Positions 37,501-49,674 are shown, numbered from the stretch's first letter. The stretch is DNA of 64,000 nt from Spodoptera frugiperda (GCF_023101765.2 NC_064236.1:434001-498000); one strand, 5' to 3'. The notes: a model not told the origin generated them from the letters alone. Translations and numbers: made by a program.

Positions 37501-40495
37501 TTTAGTTCGCTAAATGCATTGCGAATGTCGTCAGATGGGTGGACATTTGGCAGACAACTGGTCGAACACATGGACGGTGTGAAAGTGACGCTTTCCCTGT
37601 TCGACGTGGCAAGATGTGCGGAAACATCTCATTGCCATAGCATTTACGCGGTTGGTAATGGAATGTGGTAGAACCCATAATTTGCGGTTTATTTTTCTCC
37701 ATTACCTATGGCTTAGGCGTGACGTCAAACGACTAGGTTCCTATGTATAACCGGCATAGGAAATTGTGGAGAAACCACAACAAAGCAACCTAACCTTTTA
37801 AACTTTTCTTAAATTGCTCTTTTCCTTGTAACAGGTAGTGAGCGTGTAAGTACTCGCTAGTCTCGAAAGTTCAGTTTCCCCTCGACACTAGCAATGCATT
37901 AGCGTCAACTGTTTAACCGCCTCCGATTACACTTACGAAATTTGTCCCTGCCTAATTTAGGGGGTCTCTCGTTGCCGGAAAATCTTGCCGCATCTGAGTG
38001 CAGGAAAACGCAAGCTACATTAACGGACGAAGCTTTGAGTTAGAAACTACAAAGCCTTTGATCGGGCCAAGTAATTGAGAGAATTTATATACATTAACAT
38101 TGTACAGGCACAGGTCCATACTTATGAGATATACTTATATATTTGCTTAATTTGAGTTTAGAAATCCGGTTCCTTTTGTCTTTTCGCGGTCCATTGTCGT
38201 TCAGCAACAATATTGTTTGCCTGTATTAGTATTAACTTAATTCAAATATTTTTGTTTCGGCGTCGGCTAGTCACAAAACAAGATTAGTCATAAATGTTTG
38301 GTAAGTGTTGTGCAGCTGCAGCTCACCTTGCGCTGGCGGGCGCACGTACGGCTGGTACTCGGCGCGCGGGGCGGCGGCCGCGGCCGGCGCCGGCGGCTGG
38401 TTCGGGACCTGCAAGGCTTTCTGCACGAGCCCTGTCAAATTTGCCAGTTGCCTCTCCATCTTCTCAACGCGCAGGCGTTGCATGTCATCCAACTGTGGCC
38501 TGCAAAATCATAATTAGAATACCGGTCTATGCTCAGCTCAGTTGCTTACATACAAATATTTACGGTGTTTTCATCTGTGTTTAAAATATAAAATCGCTCT
38601 TAGCAAAATCGCATCGCTATTGTTGTGATTGGAGAGAGCATTGAACTGGTATTGTTTATAGAGGCGTCGTCATTATTTGTATATTGTGGCCACAATATTG
38701 CATAGCGAATGTTTGTCACACGGTTGATTAATCAATGGGGAATCTTTACTCTGGAGTTGTTAGCAAGCGATCTTATTCGATGACTGTCACAAACGACTGA
38801 AATTCATTGTCTCTAAGTTACCTGACGTCGTACAAGGGGCGCGGCATTGGCCGCGGAGCGCCGGCTATTGGATTGCCATACATTTGGTAAGCTTCATCTA
38901 TGATGACGGCGTCTCTGTAAAATTCAACAATAATACCACCACATAAGTTAAGTTTAACCAACTTAGAAACACGAAGAAGCGGTATTTGCTACCTAGAATG
39001 CGTTAATAACATTATGTGTACTTCTGTAGGTATACCTACAGAAGTACATGTAAAGTTAAAGACAATGTAAGGCACACATATCCCTTACATTGTCTTTCTT
39101 AAATATTCTACTGACCCCGTCTCCTCGTCGATGATGGGGGCGATGGTGGGTCTCCCGGCGGCGGTGCCGAGGTACTGCGAGTAGTAGGGGTCCTCGTACG
39201 GGGTCCTGGCCGCCCCGCGCTCGGGGGATGACATGTAGCCGTCAGCATGGCCTGCTCGGGCACAGAAACACAACAATTCGCTTTTGTTCCAATACACAAC
39301 TTCGTGTTAACTTAAATATTTTATTTATGTGTATATAAATATCAATAGTACTCCATATATACTATAATAATATTCCAAGCTAAAATAGAATTATAATCAA
39401 AGCATGCGATTGTATAATAAATATTTGTATAACGGTTTAATGCGAGTACCTATTAGGCTATTGTAAATTTAAAACGAGTAGCTCATACAATACCTTTTGT
39501 GCGAATAATTCGCACGTTTTACAACAGACTCTGAGTCCACAATACGTTTGTGAAAGAACACTCTAAAAAGGAATTAAAAACGACGAAGCATCTGAGGGCA
39601 CGCGGGTGGTTGGACATAGAGAAATTTGGAAAAACTTGATTCACATTCACAACGTGTATACAAACGAAAGTTAGTCTGTTGGAAGGTGTACACAATTAGA
39701 GTTTGGCGAACAATAGGTTATAGAAATTAATAAGGTGCGTTCGTTAGCGCAATATTTAAGTTGATTAGTTGTAAGCATTGGCAAATTAAGTTTAGAAGCG
39801 AAAGTGATGTGTTTGGTAGGGCGAGGGTCTGGTTACCAGGGATCATGTACAGTTGTTCTGGGCCCCGAGTGCAATCGGTCGCAGCGAAGGGGAAACAGCG
39901 TTCTGACCCACTCCCTGGGATGTACGTGCGCAACGGCTTGGCCGGCGCAGTAGGACCTACAAACATCGCTTTTACCTAACTTAGACACCCCGACATGGTC
40001 CCGGATCTATTAAAACCACTACTTTTTTCGTTATTAACGCCGTCCGCCACGCCAGAGGATTACAGGTGCGTTTCTGGCATTATAAAAGGGAATCCATTCT
40101 TTTCTTGTGGGTTTATAGTTGAATATGTTCTGAAATACCGCAGGCCACAGCTCATTCCACAGTTTGTAGTGCGAGGCACAAGGCGTTACATGCGTCTTCA
40201 AATAATTAAACTAAATCAAATTGAATACTCAGTTGGCAATCATCAAATTGGTCACCTTGTGTATTAAAAACTGTATCCTCCTTGCGTATTTTTGTAAAGT
40301 AAATTGGCTGGTTGTTATAAAATGTATTAAATTGGTATGTATCGTTAGCCTTGAGTTCTCACCTGAGGCGGAATGGGTTTTGACACGGTCAGCGGGCACG
40401 GGCGGGGCGGCGGGCGAGTAGGCGCGCAGCATGGACCCCCCGCGCGGCAGCGTGCTCGGCTGCTGCCCGCCCATGTAGTACGCCGGGGCCTTTAC
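24775..40495 (-). CDS. SRCIN1/KIAA1217 (p140Cap / sickle tail) family coiled-coil scaffold, 3' part
   Basis: Insect member of the vertebrate SRCIN1/KIAA1217 family, named in some insects coiled-coil domain-containing protein AGAP005037. Vertebrate SRCIN1 is a cytoplasmic adaptor that restrains Src and organises actin. Exons in transcript order: 40363-40495, 39116-39251, 38822-38914, 38327-38499, 36530-36619, 35771-35833, 35027-35187, 34761-34880, 34434-34543, 34068-34209, 33784-33884, 33480-33630. All are AG/GT bordered with matching phases, giving 491 residues. Seen: a coiled coil with ANLTGLVQKAL (like SLTGLVQSAL in vertebrates), KSVSFSDDPPD, and an AIP3-like helical block from QLRLLQKQSRDLRIE to RRCKKLTGTLVTLKR. 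The exon at 24775-25571 carries a second coiled coil (HQELLKKQKALQEQYARLQ) and very probably the long C-terminus, but its phase does not join 33480-33630 directly, so a linking exon is missing from this model. The N-terminal exons lie to the right. Confidence 0.85.
27635..27688 (-). CDS. Possible alternative short last exon of the SRCIN1/KIAA1217-like gene
   Basis: On the - strand a strong acceptor (tctattttgttgcag) opens a phase 0 frame of 17 codons, RIVDIRSSSQPDSSGHE, then TGA. The exon at 33480-33630 ends in phase 0 (SHSNK), so the two join without a frame break, whereas the long terminal exon does not. This would give an isoform lacking the Pro-rich tail and second coiled coil. No transcript evidence is available to me. 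Confidence 0.4.
   Translation of the reverse strand, partial: RIVDIRSSSQPDSSGHE
32196..32465 (+). repeat. Dispersed lepidopteran repeat, family C (longest copy)
   Basis: It contains AAACGAGCAGATAGATCACC, then GCCGTCCATGGACAC, a run of short GGGAATT/GATTGGG-like units, and near its end CATGGCTCTCCCGCA. I recognise this as a very common dispersed repeat of moth genomes. Other copies here are at 11172-11345 (+), 2252-2310 (-), 14180-14228 (-) and 41536-41575 (+). This copy lies in the large intron of the SRCIN1-like gene. Confidence 0.75.
33480..33630 (-). CDS. SRCIN1/KIAA1217-like gene, Ser-rich exon after the AIP3-like block
   Basis: 151 bases from acceptor catatttcag to donor GTATTG. It encodes a Ser-rich low-complexity segment (GRVSPVSSQSSSFTAGPSS) that follows the helical block. 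If the donor is not used, the frame reads on for eight codons (VLEEIHF, then stop), so intron retention would also end the protein here. Confidence 0.75.
34068..35187 (-). CDS. SRCIN1/KIAA1217-like gene, AIP3-like helical block (four exons)
   Basis: Exons 35027-35187, 34761-34880, 34434-34543 and 34068-34209 encode one continuous helical region. It opens with a Pro-rich segment (RLKPAPPPKPAGL), then QLRLLQKQSRDLRIE, SHAMQMRQLMGDAIVKIG, EEEIYRQDMLLLENDLYEL and DWKLKFPILQDTMKTKLASE. Heptad spacing and the lack of Pro/Gly in the helices indicate coiled coil. In the vertebrate proteins this corresponds to the actin-interacting-protein-3-like region. The introns between the exons are short (140-220 bases). 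Confidence 0.85.
36530..36619 (-). CDS. SRCIN1/KIAA1217-like gene, symmetric exon with duplicated KSVSF motif
   Basis: Ninety bases, phase 1 at both ends, acceptor tttgttatttcag, donor GTACGC. It encodes EKSVSF twice in tandem, followed by SDDPPDMSSPKQHSPQHA. KSVSFSDD-type motifs occur in the vertebrate relatives as well. The matching phases make it a possible cassette exon; the next exon, 35771-35833 (63 bases, DSKPTKPAIKSSTLPRTSS), is symmetric in the same way. Confidence 0.8.
39017..39048. repeat. Perfect 32-base palindrome in an intron
   Basis: TGTACTTCTGTAGGTA is followed with no spacer by its exact reverse complement. It starts about 65 bases after the splice donor of the - strand exon 39116-39251 and directly precedes a second perfect hairpin. 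Confidence 0.9.
39058..39097. repeat. Perfect 15-base inverted repeat, 10-base loop, next to a splice donor
   Basis: AAAGACAATGTAAGG and its exact reverse complement flank a 10-base loop. On the - strand the hairpin begins 16 bases into the intron that follows exon 39116-39251. Nine bases separate it from the palindrome at 39017-39048. Confidence 0.9.
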
Positions 40496-42094
40496 CTGTA
40501 ACAAACCAAATAAACCGAAATTAATCCAAATTCATTATTAATTCAAATTCCGAATTTAATCCAAAAGTTTAGGCTAAAATATATTTATGGTTTGCAAGCT
40601 ACATCGTTTACATGTAAATAACAAGGGCACAACACGCTGTCCTTAGACTTTAAATACTCTTGGTATGGCGAAGAGTTACACTACTTCTATAAAGGTGATT
40701 AAAGGGTGAATGTTCGAACTCAGATTCACTTCGATCCTCACCGTATTTGAACCCGCGATTAGTTTGAAGCGACTAATCGGAGTCTAGATAAATAACTACA
40801 CTAGAAACGTCCTTATGTAATAAGTCCTAACTACCAACCCTCTATTTAATATCATGTAGGTAATTACACCACGCAGAACATGTATAAATGTATATTGCAA
40901 GGAAAGCTGTGAAAATGGACAACGATTATTGTTGCAGCAACAGATTAATTAGCATTAATCCTTATCAAGGTGCCCGGGCCGATTATTGCCAAATGAAATT
41001 AACGATAAAATTAATTATGTTGTATTTAAAAATCTGTTATTACACAAATATATTAAGGTACTGTAGTAATATTAAACACAACCACATTTTATTGTTATTT
41101 AAAATAAATGGTATATGGATATGTTAGAGTTGGGTGTTTAACATTGATTATTAGGACATTGGTGCATAACATTAATGAATGACGCCTGATTCATCGATCA
41201 AACAAAGTATAGTGTTTAGTATTTCGCACGTGTGAAATATTACAAACACGAATACATACATAAATTATTGGCAATGGTATGAGAGGAATTCATAGCTCTA
41301 TGATTTTCGTATGTACTCATCAGTTAACTTCTTCAGACCAATCTTAAATTGAAGGAAAGAGAACGGAAGGCACGCCACAGGGGAATATCCTGATGACCAC
41401 CGCCTATAGTTCCGCTGCAGTACCACATTACTGTTCTGAGCAGCGATTTCTAAAGTGCCTCGATGGCTGTTAGATGGCCCTATTAGTCATCAAACTTCGT
41501 AAAAGGAAGCTTAATTCCAATGTCTTCTTCTTTATAGGATAGGGAGAAACGAGCAGACAAATTACCTGATTTCAATATCCGAGAAGCTACAAGACGCTCC
41601 TTTCTTGAAGGTTGCAGTAACATATTGGTTTGCAAAGATCACAGAAGACAGTTCAATACAAAGTGTAATCCATCAGCAATGCCTTTGTGCCAGACTAAAT
41701 CAACATCTAAACATTTACTTTCACAATATAGCAACATGACATGTGTCATTGGGATAATTGAACCCGTGTTATTATAATATCCATTATTATTATTTACAAG
41801 TACAATTATCAACATTGTATTGAAAGAAATAGCATTGTGGTTTACAAACATCATAGCTACGTATTGACATTCAACTGCAGAGGCAGTCGTCAGTCTATCG
41901 CTTGTTTTACAAAAGAAAGCACTTCTGCCTCGATACGAGATTATAAACAGATTTAAATAAGTGGAGACAAACGGTTGACACCAGGAACTTTACGAGTATA
42001 TTATGTATTGTGTAGTTCCTCCTGTAGCGTTGCATCCTTGTGTGACTTCCCGGACATTTTAATATTAAGTTGTTTTTTATAAACTATTTCAATA
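40496..42094. other. Non-coding between the SRCIN1-like exons and the pentraxin-like gene
   Basis: Upstream sequence of the pentraxin-like gene, and either intron or upstream sequence of the - strand gene. Only a family C scrap (41536-41575) and a retroelement box-B-like scrap (40735-40765) were seen. No clear TATA box or initiator could be fixed for the + strand gene. Confidence 0.5.
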
Positions 42095-45000
42095 ATGCTG
42101 TGGTTATCTTTGATTGTGTTATTGAGTGTTATTTGCACCGGTTTATCAATCAACAGGCCTGTGTACAAAATTGTACTCAAACAAAAAGGATACGCGCAGG
42201 TTAGTCAGCGTGTTGTTCTGTTTAGAAATGTTGTAGTATTTGTCAATAAATGAATGAAGCGGCTTGGCGAATTCCGTACCAACTAATAAAGAATGCTAAA
42301 ACAAAGAGTTCGCGGCGCAAAGGTGGAATTTAACGTTTTGAATGAACTTCCAGTTTCTGCAATACGACATTGAGACCCCTCCGCTGAGAGAGTTCACCAT
42401 CTGCACTTGGATCCGTGTGTACGAACTCAGCGGCGACCAGAGCATATTCACATACGTCGGTGAGTGGCTGCCGATAAGAACAAACTGTTCCAACTGAAGC
42501 ATTTTTTTATTATTTATTAAGGTCGGCAAAAAAGTTGTCCACGTGAAAGTAAACCACTTTTGGTGAAACCACAGAATGAAAATAATGAGCAAATAAAGAT
42601 TGCGTTAACATAATTAAATTGACCCCCTTAGCTGAACTTGCTGCAGGACCAGTGTTGCGTAACTTTTGCATTTTTTGTGTCTATGGCTAGGTGGAACCGC
42701 CTCGTCAGAAGGGCGATTTGCTGACAGTGAGGCCGTCGGTTCAGTTACCGGTCGAGAAAATCGTCAACTTTTGATTGTTTTTATAGTAGCTTTTAGTAAA
42801 AATCTGAATTTGTTGATTATCGAACGTAAATGGTTTCCACCCAAAGCTGTGATTTTACATTTTCGAAAAAAATTGCGAAGCTATTGGCCAATTTTTTACT
42901 ACTTATTGTCAAAACAAATGGAACTTTAGATTTCAGCGCTTATTTCAAAATAAATTAGATAGGAATTGAGAGACACGAAGTATTTGTGGTTTCTACATGG
43001 TTGTGTAACATTCACCGTTTTGTTGCTAATTGATCCAGTCGTGGAGTATCCCGCTCTGCGTGCTCGTTAACCACTGTCGGGCTTTACACTACAATAAACA
43101 GAGTAGGGTGACTACAGTATTATTGCTTTGTCTATTATTTACACTTCACAAAGATGTCATAGTTTCGTAATCATTAAAAATCCTTGCAGTGTGTTAGTGT
43201 ACGATAGTTTATTTCAACAGCCTAAAGCCATATAAGAACGTCGCTAATTATTTGTCGAATGTAAATCTAACGGTGTTAATAGGCCTAAATATTCTAGAAT
43301 AAAATCAAATGTTCATAATAAACTCAAATTTCGTAACACATACACTCACTGCGAGTGATTAGGGCTAATATGGAGACATACATAATTTATGTGCACTCGA
43401 TAGGCGACTTCACGGTCCAATAAAGTATTTTTTAACAATTCATGCAACTTGGTATATGTTTTAGCGAACGGCAACAACCGTGTTGTAAGGCTGTGGTTGG
43501 ACTCGGGGGGGAAGCACATCAACGTGTCGATCAATGGCAAGGTGACGTCCAGCACCGCGGTGGACATCACGAAGGACGTGTGGCGGCACGTCTGCCTGTC
43601 CTACCAATCGGACTTCGGAGCGTGGGCACTCTACGTGGACTCCCGCCTCCTCTCCTGCCAGGCATCACAGAGCGTAAGTAAATTATAATCGTTAAAGACC
43701 GCAACAATAGACTGTAGCCACACATTATAAACAAGAATTCAATGTTATGAATAAAGGTCACGACCCACTCAGTGTGTGATCACGAAAATGCATGTACAAA
43801 TTAGTCAGCCGAAAGACAAATGACCGCAAAGCTTTATCCGGATGGCTGAGGTCACTTCGGCCACGATTTAGCATAGAGATAAAACATGTGATAAATCGGC
43901 ATAGACGTATTACGAAACTAGAGCTCCAGACAAGGCTGGTACTAGTGTCCGTGAAGAGACAGTTCTATCACAAGTAGAACCATTACCCGCGGCTAGGTAA
44001 TACCTTGTTAGGTAACCGATTGGTGCACACATTTAATGATAATAATTATTGTTTTTGAAAGTTCTCTCAAATCTCTCATTGATTTTGCAGCTTCTTGGAT
44101 ACGTGCTACCTCCGAGCGGCAGTGTCATTATTGGATATGGGACAGCAGAAAATGGTAAGTTGCTTTTCAACTGGTTATTTAGTAGGTAAAACTAAATGGG
44201 TTTGAAGACAATAAATTTGGTAATTTTTAATTATAGGTGCTCCTAATGGATTGGAAGGCGAAATATTTGGAACAAACATGATATTGGCATCCACTATAGA
44301 AAGAAATTACACGATAAGAAACGATCCTCACTATGCACAAAAGAAATTTCATCAAAACAAAATGAAAAGTAGCAGCCATCATATGAACTATATTGTTTTG
44401 AGTGATTTACAAACTGGTGAACTTAAGAATAATTTTGAAACTACGCATGTACCAACGACAAATGCTACGAAGAGTTTCATCCGATTTAGAACGCCGCACA
44501 GTTTTATTGACCACGCCGTTGGTTTAGATATTACTACAAAAAATACTCCTGCATCGATTATACCTAAAGATTTTTTGGGATTCCCGGATAAAACTGAACA
44601 ACCAGATGGTCTAACATTTTGGAATTTAAGTGAAAATGAGCATACAGGTAAATACAATATTCCGGACAAAGTTAAGGGTCAAAACAATGCATCAAGTACC
44701 AATATTCCCATTTTATTATCCGAGTTCGAGACGCCGCCACCACCACCGTCGAAATTCACGTATTTTGCAACGACTTTGGAAAAGGAAATATCTCCGGATA
44801 CTGGTCACAAATTTAGATCAGTTACAGAGCCCAGCAAACCTGCAGTTCATAAAAAAACTCCGGCCGAGATATCAGAAGTGGAAACACCACCACCCATAGA
44901 CAGGAATCCTAAAGTTTATGGTCAATGGACTAGTTCCAAATTCGCTGGCAGCGTCTTAAATTATCTTAAAAATATCCAACAACGATCCAGAGAGCAGAAA

Positions 45001-46314
45001 AGAGTTCCACAGACTATCCCATTGTCTAAACTATCTGACAGCTTTCCTTACGCCTCGGATTTTAAAATTAGTAAAATTCGGCCACCATTTCAATTCCAAC
45101 GCAGAAATTTAGTTGAAAAACAGTTTGATTCGAACAAAAGAAGTCCTCAAATTAACGTACAAATATTAGAGGACGATTTAAGACATCAAATTATAAAAAC
45201 GCATGCTCAAGCGCAACCAAAACAGGTTGAAATCACACACAGAGGAGTACGAAAAAGAAAACACGAGCGCAGGTTTTATAGAAACGCTGAAACTCAAGAA
45301 AGTGCTGAAAGTATGGAGAGCACTGAAAATGTTCGCGGCCAAAAAGTGTTAAATAAAAGAAAAGTAAAACATACAGCAGACTTAACTTTACAAACAAATA
45401 AATTATTGTCTATTCTTCCATTTTTAAAGTCGTTGGAGTACTTTGTTGAAAATGCTGGCAGCCCAATTAAGGATGATAAGACTGATATGTATACCAGAAG
45501 TTTATCTGCTGGCAACAAATGGCATAATGTTAAATCGTATAGTAACGACTACACACCGCGTGAGATGAAATTTGACACGCTTAGTGGACAAAGTGCTATT
45601 GACGAAAAAATTGCAGAAGTGAACAAAAGACACCCAGGAATCCGACATAATTACAAACACGAGAGTCGCAACCTGTTACTGCACAAAGAGGACCCGAGTT
45701 TGTTAAAAGGTCGGGCACTAGCTGCAGAGGTATCCAATCAATCGGATTACAACAAAGATTCCATTTCTATATTGAAATATAACCACGGGTTTTTGCCTGG
45801 TCACAATAAAAAAATCAAAATGGCTGAAAAACATCATTTAATGAAAGGAAAAACTCACAACAGCAGGAAAAACAATTTTAATAAGCACGTTAAAATAGGA
45901 AACGCATTAAATGAACGTCACATTATTGGTGGAAATGCTCACGAGAATAAACAAAGTTTTGTTGGGGGAAATGAGAATATACCAGATATTAATAAATATA
46001 GATCAGAGTCTGATTATGTGGGTTCAACAGTTCCAGGCTCCTTGGGGCCAAGAATTTGCAAAAACGTAGAATTATACGACCGTGTGTTGTACGTACAGAA
46101 TGACGGCAGTATCGACATGACACACATATTGTCTCCTGTTAGGATGAAGAATATTGGCATAGAGTTCATTCTGCAAAATTACAAAAAGTGTTCGCTGCAG
46201 GAATCAGATTTGCAGCGCAACCCGATGCTGTATATAGACTGGAGTAGAACCCCGGTTAGATTATTCGGTGGCTCGTTTCCGAAAACCACAACGGATCTCT
46301 GCGGGTTCTTTTAA
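42095..46314 (+). CDS. Secreted pentraxin-like protein with long basic linker (5 exons, 853 residues, complete)
   Basis: Exons 42095-42199, 42354-42459, 43465-43673, 44091-44154, 44237-46314; all phases agree and 2562 bases give 853 residues plus stop. It starts with ATG and a typical signal peptide (MLWLSLIVLLSVICTGLS), so the product is secreted. Residues 36 to about 185 form a pentraxin/LamG-type sandwich: FTICTWIRV, INGKVTSSTAVDITKDVWRH, WALYVDSRLLSCQ, LPSGGSVIIGYG and GLEGEIFG. Cys52 and Cys114 are spaced like the disulfide pair of C-reactive protein. The pentraxin signature HxCxSWxS reads HVCLSYQS, with Tyr for Trp. The last exon then encodes about 580 residues with no Cys, rich in Lys, Asn, His and Ser, with dibasic sites. 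A C-terminal module of about 85 residues carries the protein's only later Cys residues (ICKNVELYDRVLYV, ILQNYKKCSL, DLCGFF). Pentraxins are pattern-recognition or adhesion proteins; the role here is unknown. AATAAA lies at 46397. Confidence 0.85.
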
Positions 46315-46396
46315 ATTTGTTATTGCATTGTTTAATTAATACATTGTTTTCATTATTATTATTTTTTGTAAAAGTTAAATTGCACTTATTAATGGA

Positions 46397-46402
46397 AATA
46401 AA
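46397..46402 (+). terminator. Polyadenylation signal of the pentraxin-like gene
   Basis: AATAAA 83 bases after the stop codon at 46312-46314, followed within 35 bases by a T- and GT-rich stretch. Confidence 0.6.
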
Positions 46403-47724
46403 TGTTCAATTTTCTGAAGACATTTCATTTCAAATGTGTGCGTTATACATTTACTTAGTGTGGGTTATTATGTAATTACTGCGTATGTTTCGTCATAAAT
46501 TATTTTTGCAACCAGTTTCGAAAGTGCATGACCAGGTAAACTAAGTATAACAATGTCATTCTTTTATATTTAAACTCATAATGAGGTATTACGCTAGCGA
46601 ATCAAACTCCAAATATTCTAGACTTGCACAGCGCTATAGACGTTTAACTTGAAAACAAAGCAAGGCTTTACAAAAAAAAAAAGTTAACATTTATTTTTCT
46701 ATTGCAACGTATGACGTACATTACGACCCCGGTTACAATAAAAATAAAAATATTGGGACACATCCTTGAACATACCGTAAATTAATTGGACCAGTTTAAA
46801 ATGTAACCAATGAAATAATACACAAACAAAAATAACTATAAATATTAAGTAAACACAAATGTAATGACTTCCTTAGACTTAGCAGCGGATGTGCTTGTAC
46901 ACAAATATGTGGAACTCGCTCTCATTTCTAACGCGACAATTAGTTCAAGGCCTACCAGATAGATACGTATATACAAAAAATGTAACAGTGAGGTGTAGCC
47001 GTCTCATTGACGAAACGTATCAAACCGGTTTGTTGTGACCAGATGATAGATCACCGGAGAACAAACCTCACAATTACGCTTCCGTAGTTACGTAGATACA
47101 TGCTGAGGCAACAGTAAATTGCAGCTTTGTGTGTAAGCCCGCGGGTGGTTTACTGGTCCACCAATCTGCTAAAGTAGAGCGTTCAAAGCGCTGTGCTTTG
47201 AATTCTCCACTGCAGTGGACGGAGGTTAGGTCTCTGGTCAAACAATCAGCTTTGGTTTGCAAATAAGAACATTTAATTACATAATGTATAGAAAAATTAA
47301 GTAGTTTGGTCGTAGGCATTGCTCAGTAGTTACTTACGTTGTTGTATTCAATAAGTCTAGCATGAAATTTCTCGTCATGGTTTGTATGAGTTTTGCAAGA
47401 GGTTCACGTGATTACGTTGTGGAAATGGACATGTCCTAACGTTTTGCGACATGTATCCACGGCGCTGCCGGACCTATGTAACACAATGGCTCCCAACACA
47501 ACAAAATATACAATAGCACTGTTAGAAAGATTAATGGGCCGTAGGTAATGATGAAGCAGAAATGATAACTGGCCTTAATTATTAACCGACTTCCTTTTCA
47601 ATGATGATCTGATTGCCTTGTAAGTATAGGAGGGTCGTGGGTTCAAAATACGGAAAAAGACATCATTAGGAATATTACAATAATCAATCACGTTTTTTTA
47701 GTAAATCTACCTCCAACTCTATAA

Positions 47725-47756
47725 AAACGCGAGTGCAAAGCCGCGGCCGAGAATTA
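47725..47756 (+). repeat. Possible eroded Helitron 3' end
   Basis: ACGCGAGTGCAAAGCCGCGG followed by CCGAGAATTAGT has the layout hairpin (CGCG/CGCG), short spacer and TTAG-T, like the intact Helitron end at 55237-55264. The terminal CTAG has been lost, and no matching 5' end was found. Confidence 0.35.
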
Positions 47757-49674
47757 GTATAGATGTACAACAACTTTTCAGATATGCACCAGCATAATTG
47801 TCATTGTTGGAGAGCTTCATTGGTCGAGACCCTCAATCGAGTTTTTGTGTAATTTCGCACAACGGTAGGTGCAATGAGTAGAACACGAGAAAGGGGATAA
47901 TCATGATAGTTTTATACAGGTGAAAGACAAGGAACACTTGGTAGTATTCATCAAAAAATTAAATCTGCCGTATCGTCTTAGAGAAGAGGTTTTACTCCAA
48001 CATTCATTACTAAACAAACCATTTAATTCAAACTAGATTAATTTGTATCTGTATCAGTCAATCAATCAAACCTCTGTAACTGATTCCCAACTTTAAAGGT
48101 TACCGTTAAAGTCGAAATCGTATTGAACATGTGTTTAGCAGAACCTGAGTTATTTAGATCAACGGTAGGCTGAGAACGTCTTGTGAATCAATCTAAGGAC
48201 ATTGCGTTTGTTAAACTTTTGTCAAACATCTACCGGAGCACACACGTTTAGAATATATATGCCATGTAGAAAGACTGAGCACATTGCTGAGAAGTAACAA
48301 TTTCTGAAATCTTCAAAATTTCATTGACATAATAATTATGATAATATTTTGGACTAAAATCTACCTATCATCCAAATTTCATCCCGATCCTTTCAGCTAT
48401 TTTAATGTGATTGAACTCACAAATATTCGCATTTAAAAAACCAGACCAAAATCCTCTAGAAACAAACAAAATTATTTTAGAAACTGCAATAAAATAAAGA
48501 CGATATCAATGGAAAATAAGAAAAGAAATATTGTTTGTACATTTCTTTCCAAACAGCATTAGTATACACCGGTAAGTAAGATTATCCAATCAAATGCAAA
48601 AATAGGATTCAAAGCTAGCGATAGTCAGTCGCTTAAAAAATAAACAAATTGTGCGATTCTATTAATGTATTGGCGGGGAGTTTTCCTAGAGACTGTTGTT
48701 ATCCGAGTTCAATTTATTTCGATGCCAACGACAGACAAACTAGTTAACGGTATTGCAAGTATTTTAACGGAAAATCTTGAATCTTGCTTTTTAATGATAC
48801 CTTAGGTATTGACGGGGATCTAATGAAAATCTAGTGTTTATTTATAGCGATTGGACAAGTCCTCTTTGGATAAAATCAATTCTATTTCTACATTTTGGTA
48901 GGTAGATAACGTCATGTTTTTTCCTTTTCGTCAATTAGCCCTCTGGATCTTGCGAGCGGTGGGCGGCGGTGGTGACCGGGCGAATGTCAACAAGATGTGG
49001 AAAACCTGTTGTTATATAACATTAAAACGCCTATCCGTTAGTATATCCGTCCGAGATGCAAGCATAAATGCACAATAAAAATAAGTAGGTATTGTGAACT
49101 GACCAACATTTTGTAGAAAATGCACAAAATAGGATTGAGACTCACTGTTCTGTGCGAACATATATATACATACATATACATATAATCTTGCAAAGGATGT
49201 CGGATAAGGCCTACTAACTGCAGCAATCAGACCTTAGCAGACATCTGACAAATCTAGGCATCGAACGCAACGCTAGCGCAGGAAGTCGAACCAGCGAATA
49301 ATTGGCCGGCAGGCAATTGTGTAACTAATTTTATTATACGCATTTTATTCGTAACTAGTTTAGTTGTCGCTCAATGTAAATACGAGTTTTAGTTTTAATT
49401 TCACACGTCAATCATTATTTTATCGTCACTTGATCAATTTTATTACTTCATTTCCGATCCGGCTAGTGGCTTGGAAAGGAAAGTGCCATGTACGTAGATA
49501 TTTTAAATTTAGGTTTTATGTAATGTGTAAAGTAATATTGATGCTTTTTCATTTACTTTATAATTGAGCCGTGTGGTGTTGGAATGAAGTACGCATTTGT
49601 TACCTTCTACCTATTATTCCTACTCTACCCGCGGGTGACGCAAGAATCAAGTAAGGGACTGCACCTTTTGTAGG

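Noticed and set aside
37502..37702. 66-codon - strand frame in a scaffold-gene intron, possible alternative first exon
   Set aside because: No donor at a suitable place and no conserved motif.
48944..49080. Segment with an acceptor-like pyrimidine tract and GC-rich text (GCGGTGGGCGGCGGTGGTGA)
   Set aside because: Open frames on either strand are short, hit stops without a donor, and match nothing I know.
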